A stretch of 55,183 nucleotides of DNA from an uncultured cyanobacterium (GCA_937951315.1 CALFCG010000047.1:1-55183); one strand, 5' to 3'; counted from the stretch's first letter, positions 8,359-17,852 are shown. Notes: generated by a model from the sequence alone, not told the origin. Program-made: numbers and translations.

Positions 8359-9507
8359 TCATGTTTTTTGAGCCGAGTGAGCGAGGCCAATCGCTGCAGA
8401 AAGACAAGGCAGTGTTGCTTGCTCTAGAGAATCCAGCAGTTCAGAGAGTATTGTACGCACCATCCACGGCCCCTCATAGGTCCAACCGGTATAAACTTGC
8501 AGAAGACTAGCCCCTGCAGTGAGCTTCTCCCAAGCATCGGCTCCGGTGAAAATACCGCCAACACCAATGATGGGCAGTGTCCCCTGGGTTTGTTGCCAGA
8601 GATAGTGAATGACCTCTGTCGAGCGTTGGCGAACCGGACGACCGCTGAGCCCTCCGGCTTCTTGGTCCGGTGCATTGCCCGTGGCTGACAGACGCTGGGT
8701 CTGCAACCCTTGACGTTGAATGGTGGTGTTGGTGGCAATGATACCGGCCAGCTTATAGGTCAGAGCGAGGTTTGCGATCGCATCTAGATCTTCCCAGGCT
8801 AAATCTGGCGCAATCTTGACCAGCAGGGGTTTCTGCTCTGCATTTTCGTTTTGGAGAGCAGCCAAAATGGGTTCGAGCTGTTCCACAGCCTGGAGCGATC
8901 GCAACCCTGGCGTATTGGGAGAGCTGACATTGACCACAAAGTAATCCCCATAGTCTTTGAGCAAGCGAAAGCTGCCGAGATAATCATCTGCCGCCTGTTC
9001 TAAGGGCGTAATTTTAGACTTGCCTAAATTAATGCCGAGGGGATGCCGATGCGCTGCTCGATGCGCTTGGGCGGCAGACAACTTCGCTGCCATTTGAGCG
9101 GCCCCCAGATTGTTAAACCCCATCCGATTAATCGCCGCCTGATCCTGGGGCAATCGAAACAGCCGCGGTTTGGGATTGCCCGGTTGAGCATGAAAGGTAA
9201 CGGTCCCAATCTCAGCAAAGCCAAAGCCAAAACTGGGCCAGAGATTCGTGGCAACGCCATCTTTATCAAAGCCTGCTGCCAGTCCTAATGGGTTGGCAAA
9301 TTCAAGTCCCCAGAGGGTCTGGGTCAACCGAGGATCAAAAATGCTGCAGGACGTTTGCCAACGTTGGAGTCCAGTGGCAACGGGGTTGCGATCGCAACGT
9401 TCATTGGCCCAATCACAAGTCCGCATAAATTGACGATGGACCGCTTCTGGATCAGCATTCAACCCAGAAAACAGGAAAGGCCGGAGAGCCTGTTTATACA
9501 GATCCAT
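8359..9507 (-). CDS. pyrD: Dihydroorotate dehydrogenase (quinone), class 2
   Basis: Fourth step of pyrimidine synthesis: oxidation of dihydroorotate to orotate with electrons passed to quinone at the membrane. At 382 residues it has the class 2 N-terminal helical extension (about 1-50, [13 protein letters not shown]) before the FMN-binding TIM barrel. Motifs include [41 protein letters not shown] with the catalytic Ser of class 2 enzymes, and [15 protein letters not shown] near the C-terminus. The gene is 4 bases downstream of the minus-strand protease gene and is likely in the same transcript as secG. Confidence 0.97.
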   Translation of the reverse strand: MDLYKQALRPFLFSGLNADPEAVHRQFMRTCDWANERCDRNPVATGLQRWQTSCSIFDPRLTQTLWGLEFANPLGLAAGFDKDGVATNLWPSFGFGFAEIGTVTFHAQPGNPKPRLFRLPQDQAAINRMGFNNLGAAQMAAKLSAAQAHRAAHRHPLGINLGKSKITPLEQAADDYLGSFRLLKDYGDYFVVNVSSPNTPGLRSLQAVEQLEPILAALQNENAEQKPLLVKIAPDLAWEDLDAIANLALTYKLAGIIATNTTIQRQGLQTQRLSATGNAPDQEAGGLSGRPVRQRSTEVIHYLWQQTQGTLPIIGVGGIFTGADAWEKLTAGASLLQVYTGWTYEGPWMVRTILSELLDSLEQATLPCLSAAIGLAHSAQKT

Positions 9508-9511
9508 AGGA

Positions 9512-10246
9512 TTACTCAGTCACTGACGGAAGGGGCCAACCTAGGCGCGTCGGCTGCTGATAAATACGCTTCAAAGTATTGATATCTCGTGCCGAAATCC
9601 CAGCCGGCGTCCGCACCTGGGCAAAATAGAGAGCATCAGTCTCTGACGGACTATGGCCCCAAATTCCGAGCGCATGCCCCAGCTCATGGCGAACAGAGGC
9701 CATTTTATGTTCCTGGGTTCCAGGTTGATGGGGGCTAATATTGATCGTGCAGCGCTGATCAAGCTGATTGCGCTCGTTCACATAGAGATTAAAACAGCGA
9801 GTTTCTGCAGCTCGGACCCGCTCGCCACTACGACTCTCGGGCTTCTGGTTCTGAATAATAATATCTGCAGTGCTCTGTTCCTGCGTAAAGGCTAGCGGCA
9901 AGTAGGGTTCCCAGGCTGCAATGGCGGCTTCCGTTGTCTGCTGGAAACCAGTAGAACCGGGTACGGAAGCCGCTGCAGGACCAACGAAGACTTTAATCGG
10001 AAACTCGCTCCACACCAAGTAGCCCACACCATTGGGCTTGATTTGATCAAAGTAGTCACCCTGCTGCGCTGGATCCTCCCAAGCCGCTAAGGAGACCGGT
10101 AATGGGTGGATCTGCGGCTCTGGGGCTGGCCGATCATCTGTCGAGCTAGCCCCCAGGGGCAATACATGTACGACGATCGTGAAGCAGCAGACAAGAACGG
10201 CTAACAGGCCCCAACGCCAAAATACTCTAGGAACAGTCAGAGCCAT
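9512..10246 (-). CDS. Secreted matrixin-like zinc metalloprotease
   Basis: The protein has an N-terminal hydrophobic signal/anchor ([21 protein letters not shown]) and a C-terminal metzincin zinc site [12 protein letters not shown] (HExxHxxGxxH; the third His gives tetrahedral zinc). It would act in the periplasm or thylakoid lumen. The Met-turn that normally follows in matrixins is absent: the corresponding stretch reads [12 protein letters not shown] at 10273 would overlap secG by 20 bases; I prefer ATG 10246, 7 bases past the secG stop, giving 244 residues and a normal signal peptide. The C-terminal segment [16 protein letters not shown] is typical of cyanobacterial relatives. Substrate unknown. 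Confidence 0.8.
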   Translation of the reverse strand: MALTVPRVFWRWGLLAVLVCCFTIVVHVLPLGASSTDDRPAPEPQIHPLPVSLAAWEDPAQQGDYFDQIKPNGVGYLVWSEFPIKVFVGPAAASVPGSTGFQQTTEAAIAAWEPYLPLAFTQEQSTADIIIQNQKPESRSGERVRAAETRCFNLYVNERNQLDQRCTINISPHQPGTQEHKMASVRHELGHALGIWGHSPSETDALYFAQVRTPAGISARDINTLKRIYQQPTRLGWPLPSVTE

Positions 10247-10253
10247 TTCAGCT

Positions 10254-10478
10254 CTAACCCAGCCAACCTGCACTCAGCACAACCGTTAACCCCATATACA
10301 GCGCAACAAGGGTCCAAGTGGCACGATTGAGCGTCGTTTCAGCACTTTTGGTACTGGTAAATAGTTGGGCTTGCCCTCCAATTCCAAGACCTTCTCCCTT
10401 GGGGCTGTGGAGCAAAACTAAAACGATAGAACCAACGGCAGAAAATGCCCAAACGCCCTGCAGGATCTTAATCAACAT
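10254..10478 (-). CDS. secG: Preprotein translocase subunit SecG
   Basis: A 74-residue inner-membrane protein that helps SecYE translocation. It shows two hydrophobic spans (about residues 2-22 and 52-72) joined by the conserved cytoplasmic loop LLHSPKGEGLGIGGQAQLF, diagnostic of SecG. The gene follows gpmI on the minus strand with a 94-base gap and precedes the metalloprotease by a few bases. The gpmI-secG linkage is common in cyanobacteria and other bacteria. Confidence 0.95.
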   Translation of the reverse strand: MLIKILQGVWAFSAVGSIVLVLLHSPKGEGLGIGGQAQLFTSTKSAETTLNRATWTLVALYMGLTVVLSAGWLG

Positions 10479-10572
10479 AGTGATAGAAAAAATGAAAGTA
10501 AGGTATGCGCTGCAATCAGCACGTCAAAAAGCAGGTGAAAAATCACCTCTAATGAGTATAGCTTGCTTATCC

Positions 10573-12177
10573 CTAGAGACGAATCCGCACAGGACCTTTA
10601 TTGGGTTTCACTTCAAAACCCACAGCCTGAATGATGGAATGCCCGGACATCTCCTCCGGTATCGGGAGCTGCAAGATATCTAGGATGGTGGGGGCAATAT
10701 CGGCAAGACACCCATTATCCCGCAGTGGAACATTGGTACCGTGGCCTGGAATTTTACGGCCTTCCCCTTCCACCAAAATAAACGGTACGGGGTTAGTGGT
10801 GTGAGCCGTCCAAGGGTTACCCTCTCCATCCCACATCAGCTCCGCATTACCGTGGTCTGCCGTGATCAGCAACGTGCCACCCATTTGATTGACTTTGTCC
10901 ACCAAACGGCCCAAGTTGCTATCAACAGCCTCTGTGGCTTCGATAGTGGCACTCATTTTCCCGGTATGTCCCACCATATCGGTGTTGGCATAGTTGAGAA
11001 CGACCAGGGAATAAATCCCTTTTTGAATGGAGGCAATGGCTTTATCAGTCACCTCTTGAGCTGACATTGCAGGCTGCTGATCATAGGTTGGCACCATTGG
11101 ACTCGCCACCATAATCCGGTCTTCCCCCGGCAGTGGATCTTCAATGCCACCATTGAAGAAATAGGTTACATGGGCGTACTTTTCAGTTTCAGCAATCCGC
11201 AACTGTTTAAGATCATTTTCTGCAATCACTTCCCCCAAAATCTTGGTGAGATCTTGAGGGGCAAACGCCACCTTTGCAGAGAAACGCGGGTCATACTGGG
11301 TAAAGGTCGTAAAGCTCAAGGACTCAAGGAACTCTCGCTCAAAGGCATTGAACTTTGGATCAATAAAGGCACGGGTCAGCTGACGCGCACGGTCAGGACG
11401 GAAGTTGAAGAAGATGACCCCATCTCCAGCTTCTATGGCACCATCAGCAATGCGTGTCGGAGGTAAGAATTCATCTGTGATTTCATGATCGTAAGCATCA
11501 TTGATCACATCTAACGCCGACCAATCCCGCGGGAACGAGAGATTATCCTGCGTCAGTACACGATAAGCCTGCTCAATTCGGTCCCAACGATTGTCGCGAT
11601 CCATCGCAAAATAGCGGCCACTGAGGGTCACAATTCTGCCAATACCGCAGTGGGCCAACTCTGCCTGTAGTCTCTGAATCTCTTGATATCCCTGAGTAGG
11701 GGGTGTATCTCGACCATCTAGAATGGCATGGATGCAAACATCCTCAAGTCCCTGCGCCTTTGCTAACTCTAAAAGGGCGATCAAATGATTAATGTGAGCA
11801 TGCACACCGCCATGGGAGCAGAGCCCAATTAAGTGCAGCTTGCCTCCTTTTTGCACGACCGTCTGACAGGTCTGGGTCAGGGCTTCGTTCTGCAGAAAGC
11901 TGCGATCTTCAATGGCATCAGCAATCCTCACCAGCTCTTGAGGAACAGTTCTGCCAGCCCCAATATTAAGGTGGCCCACCTCAGAATTACCCATCTGCCC
12001 TTCTGGCAAACCCACAGCCTTGCCAGAGGTCTCGATTAAGGTGCTGGGATAGGTGTCAAACAGACTATCGACAACAGGGGTTTTAGCAGTTGCGATCGCA
12101 TTTCCATTAGAACTTTCGCGGTAACCCCAGCCATCTAATATGACTAAAACCACCGGAGAGATGGGTGTCAATGTCAT
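10573..12177 (-). CDS. gpmI: 2,3-bisphosphoglycerate-independent phosphoglycerate mutase
   Basis: Interconverts 3- and 2-phosphoglycerate using two Mn ions and a phosphoserine intermediate. The 534-residue protein has the first metal motif VVLVILDGWGYR, the catalytic serine motif GQMGNSEVGHLNIGAGR, HAILDGRDTPP, YFAMDRDNRWDR, and the C-terminal metal site NTDMVGHTG and TADHGNAE. Length is normal for the family. The C-terminus carries a short extension after MSGHSII. It is the first gene of the minus-strand run gpmI-secG-protease-pyrD. Confidence 0.97.
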   Translation of the reverse strand: MTLTPISPVVLVILDGWGYRESSNGNAIATAKTPVVDSLFDTYPSTLIETSGKAVGLPEGQMGNSEVGHLNIGAGRTVPQELVRIADAIEDRSFLQNEALTQTCQTVVQKGGKLHLIGLCSHGGVHAHINHLIALLELAKAQGLEDVCIHAILDGRDTPPTQGYQEIQRLQAELAHCGIGRIVTLSGRYFAMDRDNRWDRIEQAYRVLTQDNLSFPRDWSALDVINDAYDHEITDEFLPPTRIADGAIEAGDGVIFFNFRPDRARQLTRAFIDPKFNAFEREFLESLSFTTFTQYDPRFSAKVAFAPQDLTKILGEVIAENDLKQLRIAETEKYAHVTYFFNGGIEDPLPGEDRIMVASPMVPTYDQQPAMSAQEVTDKAIASIQKGIYSLVVLNYANTDMVGHTGKMSATIEATEAVDSNLGRLVDKVNQMGGTLLITADHGNAELMWDGEGNPWTAHTTNPVPFILVEGEGRKIPGHGTNVPLRDNGCLADIAPTILDILQLPIPEEMSGHSIIQAVGFEVKPNKGPVRIRL

Positions 12178-12446
12178 ACTGATTGCTTTTCCTCACGGAC
12201 GCATATTGTTGCAATCATAACATTATTGGAAATCAGCTTAAAACACCCCTAGGCCAGGATCTTGGGTTAAATTTTGGCAAAACTTTAACTTGACCTTTAG
12301 AGCCTTAGAGTAAGCAGTTATACAAAATTTTTAATTAATTGATTTGAGAATACAGGTCTGAGTATTTATACGTCAAACATCTTTGTATACATCCAAGGGG
12401 CTTGCTTTCTAAAACCCTGATAAAAAAAAGCTTAAACGCAATGTCA

Positions 12447-12794
12447 TCAGACCTCAAAACAATGATCAACCCCCGATTTTTTAGGGAGTGACGAACCACA
12501 ATAAAGACATGTCAACTTTCCCTTTTGCCAAACACGCCCACATTTGGGGCAGTCCATGACCTCATCAATCTCCTGCTCCAAATTCTCAAGTGTCTCGATT
12601 AACGCTCGATCCGAGAACCCTGATGTTGCCTTGAGTAACTGCCATAGCGCTTTGCAGGTTAAAGATAACTTCTTCACAGATTGCTGCAGTTCTGCGATCG
12701 ATTCTTGACTCTCTTACAGGTGACGAGCGGTTTGTCGATTTTCCTCCTGTGTTTGCGCAATCTGTCGATTCTGATGAATATCGTAAAGGGACAT
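12447..12794 (-). pseudogene. Zinc-ribbon protein interrupted by one in-frame TAA
   Basis: Reading from ATG 12794, the first 26 residues (MSLYDIHQNRQIAQTQEENR...) end at TAA 12714-12716. The same frame then continues for 88 codons with ESQESIAELQQSVKKLSL, a helical middle (LTCKALWQLLKATSG) and a zinc ribbon with two Cys pairs (CPKC and CLYC), ending at 12447. The N-terminal part, coiled middle and zinc ribbon together match a family of about 100-115 residues that I remember from cyanobacteria, with the same order of elements. A single base change restores the frame. The alternative is an independent gene starting at GTG 12677, which would lack the N-terminus. Function unknown; either a recent nonsense mutation, stop readthrough or a sequencing error. 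Confidence 0.6.
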
Positions 12795-12937
12795 TGCCTT
12801 TCCCTCGGTGGTTGCATTTAGGGTAGACCCATTGCCCCAATGGACGATCACCGATCCCCTCGCAGCGAACCTCCAATCTCCCCTGCTGTACCCGGCCAGG
12901 TGTAGACTAGCGTTGGAATTTTGCAGTGGCAAAAAAC

Positions 12938-13198
12938 ATGAGCGAATCCAGCCGACGTCAGACCTATTGGCGAGCCAATATAGCTTTAATCCGGAATTTA
13001 TTGCTGGTTTGGGCCCTCGTATCCATTGGCTTCAGCATCTTGCTAGTTGAGCCTCTCAATCAAATTCATTTGGGGCGTCTCCCCCTTGGTTTTTGGATGG
13101 CTCAGCAGGGATCAATTTTCGTGTTCGTGGGCTTGATATTCATCTACGCCACCCAGATGGACAAGCTCGATCGCAAATTCAGCAATAAGGATAAATAA
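12938..13198 (+). CDS. Sodium:solute symporter small subunit (DUF4212)
   Basis: An 86-residue protein with two hydrophobic helices (about residues 19-38 and 55-75), the pattern YWRANIALIRNLLLVW at the N-terminus, and a charged C-terminus ending KFSNKDK. This matches the DUF4212 small subunit that accompanies VC_2705-type sodium:solute symporters. ATG 12938 is chosen over an in-frame GTG at 12926. The stop is 5 bases before the large-subunit start, so the two genes form a pair. It probably assembles with the transporter in the cytoplasmic membrane. Confidence 0.88.
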   Translation: MSESSRRQTYWRANIALIRNLLLVWALVSIGFSILLVEPLNQIHLGRLPLGFWMAQQGSIFVFVGLIFIYATQMDKLDRKFSNKDK

Positions 13199-13203
13199 GC
13201 ATC

Positions 13204-14895
13204 ATGACGGTTGAAGTTTGGACGATCCTTTTTGTCAGCATCACATTCATGATCTACCTGTATATTGGCTGGCGATCGCGGGTCAAAGATACGAAGGGTT
13301 TTTTTGTTGCCGATCAAGGCGTCCCCGCCATTGCAAATGGTGCCGCCACAGCAGCAGATTGGATGTCAGCAGCATCCTTTATCTCAATGGCAGGGTTAAT
13401 ATCTTTTTTGGGCTATGACGGCTCCATTTATTTGATGGGTTGGACCGGAGGATACGTCCTTTTAGCGCTACTCTTGGCCCCCTATCTCCGTAAATTTGGC
13501 AAATATACCGTGCCCGATTTTGTCGGGGATCGCTACTATTCCAACTGGGCCAGATTGGTGGCTGTCGTGGCAGCAATTTTCGTTTCTCTCACCTACGTCG
13601 CGGGTCAAATGAGAGGGGTGGGGATCGTCTTCAGCCGATTTCTTCAGGTAGATGTCAATACCGGCGTGATCATTGGCATGGTGATTGTGGCCTTCTTTGC
13701 CATCTTGGGCGGCATGAAGGGGATCACCTGGACCCAGGTGGCTCAGTACTCTATTTTGATCGTGGCCTATTTGATCCCAGCCATTGCGATCGCCTGGCAA
13801 CTCACCGGCAACCCGATCCCCCAAGTCGCCTTCACCTTCAGTGATATCGTCGACAAGCTCAACGCCGTCCAAGTGGATTTGGGGTTTCAAGAATACACCC
13901 AGCCCTTCGCCAACAAATCAATGTTGGATATTTTAATGATCACGGTGGCCTTGATGGTGGGAACGGCAGGCTTACCCCATGTGATCGTGCGTTTCTATAC
14001 GGTTCCAAATGTTCGTGCGGCTCGATATTCAGCAGGTTGGGCACTCCTATTCATTGCGATTCTGTATACCACCGCCCCCGCAGTAGCCTCCTTTGCCCGA
14101 TATAACTTGATCGATACACTCCACGATCAAAAGATTGAAGAAGTACGACAACTCGACTGGGTCACAAAATGGGAAAACACTGGCCTCTTAACGCTTGAAG
14201 ACAAAAACAGTGACGGTGTCATCTCGCTCACCCCTGAGGAGGAAACCTCTGAGATCACAATTGACCGCGACATTATCGTGCTGTCTACGCCAGAGGTGGC
14301 AAAACTGGCGCCTTGGGTGATTGCGTTAGTGGCTGCAGGGGGCTTAGCAGCGGCATTATCAACCGCTTCGGGCCTATTGCTCGTGATCTCCAGCTCCATT
14401 GCCCATGATGTCTACTTCCGCATGATCAACCCCAATGCCTCTGAATCTAAACGAGTCTTCGTGGGGCGGCTCATGGTCGGTTTCGCCATTGCGATTGCCG
14501 GCTATTTCGGCATCAATCCACCGGGCTTCGTGGCTCAAGTTGTTGCCTTTGCCTTTGGACTCGCCGCAGCCAGCTTCTTCCCTATCATCTTGCTGGGTAT
14601 TTTTGACAAGCGTACCAATCGTGAAGGAGCCATTGCCGGTATGGTGGTGGGCCTTTTGTTTACCACCATTTACATCGTTGGTATTAAGTTCGGTGGCATG
14701 GAGCCCTGGTTATGGGGAATTTCCGCCGAGGGTATTGGGACCATCGGAATGCTTCTTAATTTATTGGTAACCCTAGTCGTTTCTCGACTCACGCCACCAC
14801 CACCAGCCGAGATTCAGGCGTTGGTAGAAAACTTGCGAACACCAGGTGATGCAACCGTTGCCCTTGCAGAGTTAGGAGAAGAACAGCTCGATTAA
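13204..14895 (+). CDS. Sodium:solute symporter family protein (VC_2705 type, ActP-like)
   Basis: A 563-residue transporter with about 12-13 hydrophobic segments of the LeuT-fold SSS family. It shows DTKGFFVADQGVPAIANGAATAADWMSAASFI, the sodium-binding-type N-terminal segment, and the SSS signature around GLAAALSTASGLLLVISSS. The closest named family is VC_2705, related to the acetate permease ActP, so a small organic anion such as acetate is plausible but not shown. A hydrophilic insertion between helices (about residues 308-360) contains an EF-hand-like loop, DKNSDGVIS, at 333-341. It follows the DUF4212 gene and is followed by a strong hairpin. Confidence 0.9.
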   Translation: MTVEVWTILFVSITFMIYLYIGWRSRVKDTKGFFVADQGVPAIANGAATAADWMSAASFISMAGLISFLGYDGSIYLMGWTGGYVLLALLLAPYLRKFGKYTVPDFVGDRYYSNWARLVAVVAAIFVSLTYVAGQMRGVGIVFSRFLQVDVNTGVIIGMVIVAFFAILGGMKGITWTQVAQYSILIVAYLIPAIAIAWQLTGNPIPQVAFTFSDIVDKLNAVQVDLGFQEYTQPFANKSMLDILMITVALMVGTAGLPHVIVRFYTVPNVRAARYSAGWALLFIAILYTTAPAVASFARYNLIDTLHDQKIEEVRQLDWVTKWENTGLLTLEDKNSDGVISLTPEEETSEITIDRDIIVLSTPEVAKLAPWVIALVAAGGLAAALSTASGLLLVISSSIAHDVYFRMINPNASESKRVFVGRLMVGFAIAIAGYFGINPPGFVAQVVAFAFGLAAASFFPIILLGIFDKRTNREGAIAGMVVGLLFTTIYIVGIKFGGMEPWLWGISAEGIGTIGMLLNLLVTLVVSRLTPPPPAEIQALVENLRTPGDATVALAELGEEQLD

Positions 14896-14904
14896 GCCTT
14901 TTCT

Positions 14905-14951
14905 GATGCAGCGCTCGGACTCAGTCAACAGATGATTCAGAGCGCTGCATC
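14905..14951 (+). terminator. Perfect 12-bp hairpin after the symporter gene
   Basis: Arms 14905-14916 and 14940-14951 are exact reverse complements (GATGCAGCGCTC and its partner) with a 23-base loop, starting 9 bases after the symporter stop codon. The T tract is weak (scattered Ts), so it may act as a Rho-like or mRNA 3'-end structure rather than a strong intrinsic terminator. Confidence 0.6.
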
Positions 14952-15041
14952 TTCACATTCATTTGACTTTCCTAAATTTTTTGCAAAGAATACAAGATAT
15001 TAAGACAGTACTTATCTTGATTGCTGTTTAGGCTGCCTCCC

Positions 15042-17180
15042 ATGTCTGAAATTTCGACCGCTTCCGATCGCCCCCTCGGCATATTGCTGCTGCAGGCAGG
15101 TCTAATTTCAGAACGGCAACTCAAAATCGCGTTAGCAGAGCAAGAGCACGATCAGCAAGATTGTATCGGTGAGATCCTGGTTTCGCATGGATGGTTAAAG
15201 CAACAATCAGTCGATTATTTTACCGAAGAATGGCCTCAGTTAAAAAATAGAACCTCGCCTCAGCGCCTTGGACAATGTCTCGAACAAGCAGCGTTGCTCA
15301 GCAGAACCCAAGTTGAGTCCATTCTGGAATTTCAACAATACACTCAATACAAGTTTGGGGCCTTGGCCATCTTGAATGGGTGGGTAAAACGACGGACCAT
15401 AAATTTCTTCTTACGATATCTCTCCCACAAGAATCCATCACTTGTGGACTCGAAGACAGCATTGCTCAGGGAAAAGCTGCTAGAGAACGAGACCGTCAAT
15501 CCTTTTGCTCTGCTGCTTCTCTATCAGCAGATCCTACAGCAACGATCCGTAAAAGCGAACAAGCATCCCACCCAGTCAGAACTATTAGAGATGGGGCTGG
15601 TTGTTGCAGACAAAAATAGGCTCAAAATTGCCGAGGGATTGGACCCATCCTTATTAGACTTGCAGTGGGTCACTCAACAACTCAATACCCTGCAGCCATA
15701 TCACTGGATCCGAATCAAGCTGTTTAAACTCGCTGAACATTCTGATTATCCTTACAGAACATTAGCGGCGATTCTTGCCTGGACCAATGAGCAGGGAGAT
15801 CTGACCCACAAGCTAGGCTTGTTGATTCACCAAACCAAAACCTTTATTACAGGTGGAGAAGAAGAAGCACAGGTCGCATCGCTGGTGCAGTCACACATCA
15901 TTCACAACTGGCATTCAGGCATTGCTGCCGAACATCTGCATAAAATCGAGAAAGGTCTTGTTCGTGATCTACATGCAGACTCCTCAGCGTCGCATTTGCT
16001 GATGCTATATCAGAGAATTTTGGAGCAACCTGAGGTCAAAATAGCAGACAGCCCAAGCTCTGAAGCGGAAGAACTCCTAAAACTGGGTTTAATTATCAAT
16101 TGTGATGGCGTCCTGAGGGTCGCCAATCGTATTTATGAATTTGTTTTTAGCCATCACTGGGTCGCTCAACAGCGTGGAGAAACGTTACCAACATCTGCGG
16201 AGAAAGTATTGCTGCCCCCAAACGGCATCCCCACAGCAACAACTGCAGCAATAGAGTTTTCAGAACCCATCTCGGCACAATCAGGCAGTGATGCAGCCCC
16301 CTTAACAACAGAAGTCACTGTCCATCAGCTATCACAAGACTCTCATTCCCCACGACAGGTCAACACCTATGCATCTTCAGAGGTTCGAGCTAAACCCAGC
16401 CCCCATCTGCCTGCAGGAAACGCCTCAAATGTAACGATAGTTATTGCCCAAGAACCCAATCGTACAGTAGTTCGGCTGCTGCTGTTTGCAGCCATTGCGG
16501 GGATTTTGACCACAATTGGAATTCAACATTGGCGACAATCGACTTCAATCAATCCGGTGACGAGTACTCCGATTCCCCAACAGGATCTAAATACCACTGC
16601 GATCTCACCTTCCCTCCCGATCAATGCCGAAGCCCTATCCAGCGCCCCCGCGCTCAATCCGTCTTTAGAAAAGCTCACTCCCTTGCAAGCCGAACAGAAT
16701 AAGACAGACAGCGATTCTCAAGCTAAAGCCTCATCCAGCGGTCCTATCGTCATCAGGTCTACAAACTCCAACATCAAAGTTCCTATTTTTAGGACTGGGA
16801 GTACTTTAGAGCAGATCACTGAAACGCTAGGGGAACCCACCTGGAATCGCAGGGGATACTACAGCAATAGCCGAGCATTACTCTACGAAGGGTTCGTACC
16901 CAACCAAGTTGATCTGGGTTATTTGGTCAGTACAACAACAGGTAAACTGCGCCAAACTGAATCATCCTTTGCCCAGTCCGTGCCTCTAGAGATCTTGCAA
17001 AACACCCTAATTCAGACGCTGAATGGGAACGTACCACCTGACGTTCAAGAGAAACTAAGGCAAATCTACCGGCGGCAGGCAGACCAGCATGACTTTAGCG
17101 TAGGGAATTTAGAAGGCAATATTCATCGGCAGCCAGAGGGCTGGATTTACATTGGCATTTGGGACTCAGACTTTCACTAA
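15042..17180 (+). CDS. Large membrane-anchored protein, MshEN-like N-terminus and BamE-like C-terminus
   Basis: From ATG 15042 the protein has 712 residues. The first 120 contain two repeats of a helical pattern (LGILLLQAGLISERQLKIAL..., LGQCLEQAALLSRTQVESIL...) like the N-terminal domain of GspE/MshE ATPases, which in some proteins binds c-di-GMP; this is similarity by eye. A second such unit may lie near 170-300. A low-complexity Ser/Thr/Pro stretch follows. One transmembrane helix lies at about 476-497 (VVRLLLFAAIAGILTTIGI). The C-terminal region at about 580-712 (TLEQITETLGEPTWNRRGYY) resembles SmpA/OmlA (BamE) beta-domains. TTG 15021 would add seven residues; ATG preferred. No function known. 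Confidence 0.75.
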   Translation: MSEISTASDRPLGILLLQAGLISERQLKIALAEQEHDQQDCIGEILVSHGWLKQQSVDYFTEEWPQLKNRTSPQRLGQCLEQAALLSRTQVESILEFQQYTQYKFGALAILNGWVKRRTINFFLRYLSHKNPSLVDSKTALLREKLLENETVNPFALLLLYQQILQQRSVKANKHPTQSELLEMGLVVADKNRLKIAEGLDPSLLDLQWVTQQLNTLQPYHWIRIKLFKLAEHSDYPYRTLAAILAWTNEQGDLTHKLGLLIHQTKTFITGGEEEAQVASLVQSHIIHNWHSGIAAEHLHKIEKGLVRDLHADSSASHLLMLYQRILEQPEVKIADSPSSEAEELLKLGLIINCDGVLRVANRIYEFVFSHHWVAQQRGETLPTSAEKVLLPPNGIPTATTAAIEFSEPISAQSGSDAAPLTTEVTVHQLSQDSHSPRQVNTYASSEVRAKPSPHLPAGNASNVTIVIAQEPNRTVVRLLLFAAIAGILTTIGIQHWRQSTSINPVTSTPIPQQDLNTTAISPSLPINAEALSSAPALNPSLEKLTPLQAEQNKTDSDSQAKASSSGPIVIRSTNSNIKVPIFRTGSTLEQITETLGEPTWNRRGYYSNSRALLYEGFVPNQVDLGYLVSTTTGKLRQTESSFAQSVPLEILQNTLIQTLNGNVPPDVQEKLRQIYRRQADQHDFSVGNLEGNIHRQPEGWIYIGIWDSDFH

Positions 17181-17184
17181 ACAA

Positions 17185-17213
17185 TAATCTAAGTTTTCTC
17201 TAGGGTTAGATTA
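17185..17213. terminator. Bidirectional hairpin between convergent genes
   Basis: Arms TAATCTAA (17185-17192) and TTAGATTA (17206-17213) are exact reverse complements with a 13-base loop. The structure sits between the convergent stops of the 712-residue protein and the minus-strand secreted protein, and the right arm includes the latter's stop codon. It is short and AT-rich, so its strength is uncertain. Confidence 0.4.
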
Positions 17214-17852
17214 CTTGCGCTTGCGCTTATGCTGCTTCTTCAGTAGCTTTTGCTGCTTCTTCAGACGCTCTTCTAAAATTTCAGGATCTTCACGGAGGGA
17301 CTGGGCGACAGTACCAATCGCTTCTTCTACCTGACTGATGGGGAGCTGATCATCGGCTTCAAAGGCGATCGCAACTTTATGGCCAGCAGCCAATGGCACT
17401 AGATAGATTTCCGTTGTGGTAAACCCACGCTGATTACGCTGAATTTGCAACTCACCTGTCACCGGTTGGTCAAAAAAACGGCGCTGCGGATAATTCGTTG
17501 AGGGGACATTAATCCCTAAGAAGAAATACTTCAAATAATTCATTAACTCCGCATCTTCCATATTTAAGAAGGAAAGCTGATCCGGAGCCAGAGGCATGAG
17601 TCGAACCGTAATCCGCTTATCGTTTGAAACAACACCCACCGTATCGTTCTTAAGTGCTTGCACCTCAGAAAAGCCTGTCGGGGTTTCAAAGACAATGCCA
17701 CGAGCCTGATGAATTTGACGATCCCCTGATCGAGCCATAGCCGCGGCCTCAGCTTGGTCCGGCTCTCGCAAAGGTTCAGCACCAGCGGGAATGCTGCCAG
17801 CCACCAGTAACAGGCCACAGACAAGAATAGGAAACTTCAAAAAATAGTTCAT
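17211..17852 (-). CDS. Secreted hypothetical protein
   Basis: A 213-residue protein with a clear signal peptide (FLKFPILVCGLLLVAGSIPAGA, cleavage probably after the AGA near residue 25). A mixed alpha/beta middle includes ARGIVFETPTGFSEV and ITVRLMPL, and the extremely basic C-terminus ends in a Lys/Gln-rich helix (about residues 190-213, KKQQKLLKKQHKRKRK). It is likely exported to the periplasm or thylakoid lumen. I recognise it only as a type of conserved cyanobacterial hypothetical; no enzymatic motif is seen. It lies downstream of fumC on the same strand with a 26-base gap, so it may be co-transcribed. Confidence 0.7.
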   Translation of the reverse strand: MNYFLKFPILVCGLLLVAGSIPAGAEPLREPDQAEAAAMARSGDRQIHQARGIVFETPTGFSEVQALKNDTVGVVSNDKRITVRLMPLAPDQLSFLNMEDAELMNYLKYFFLGINVPSTNYPQRRFFDQPVTGELQIQRNQRGFTTTEIYLVPLAAGHKVAIAFEADDQLPISQVEEAIGTVAQSLREDPEILEERLKKQQKLLKKQHKRKRK

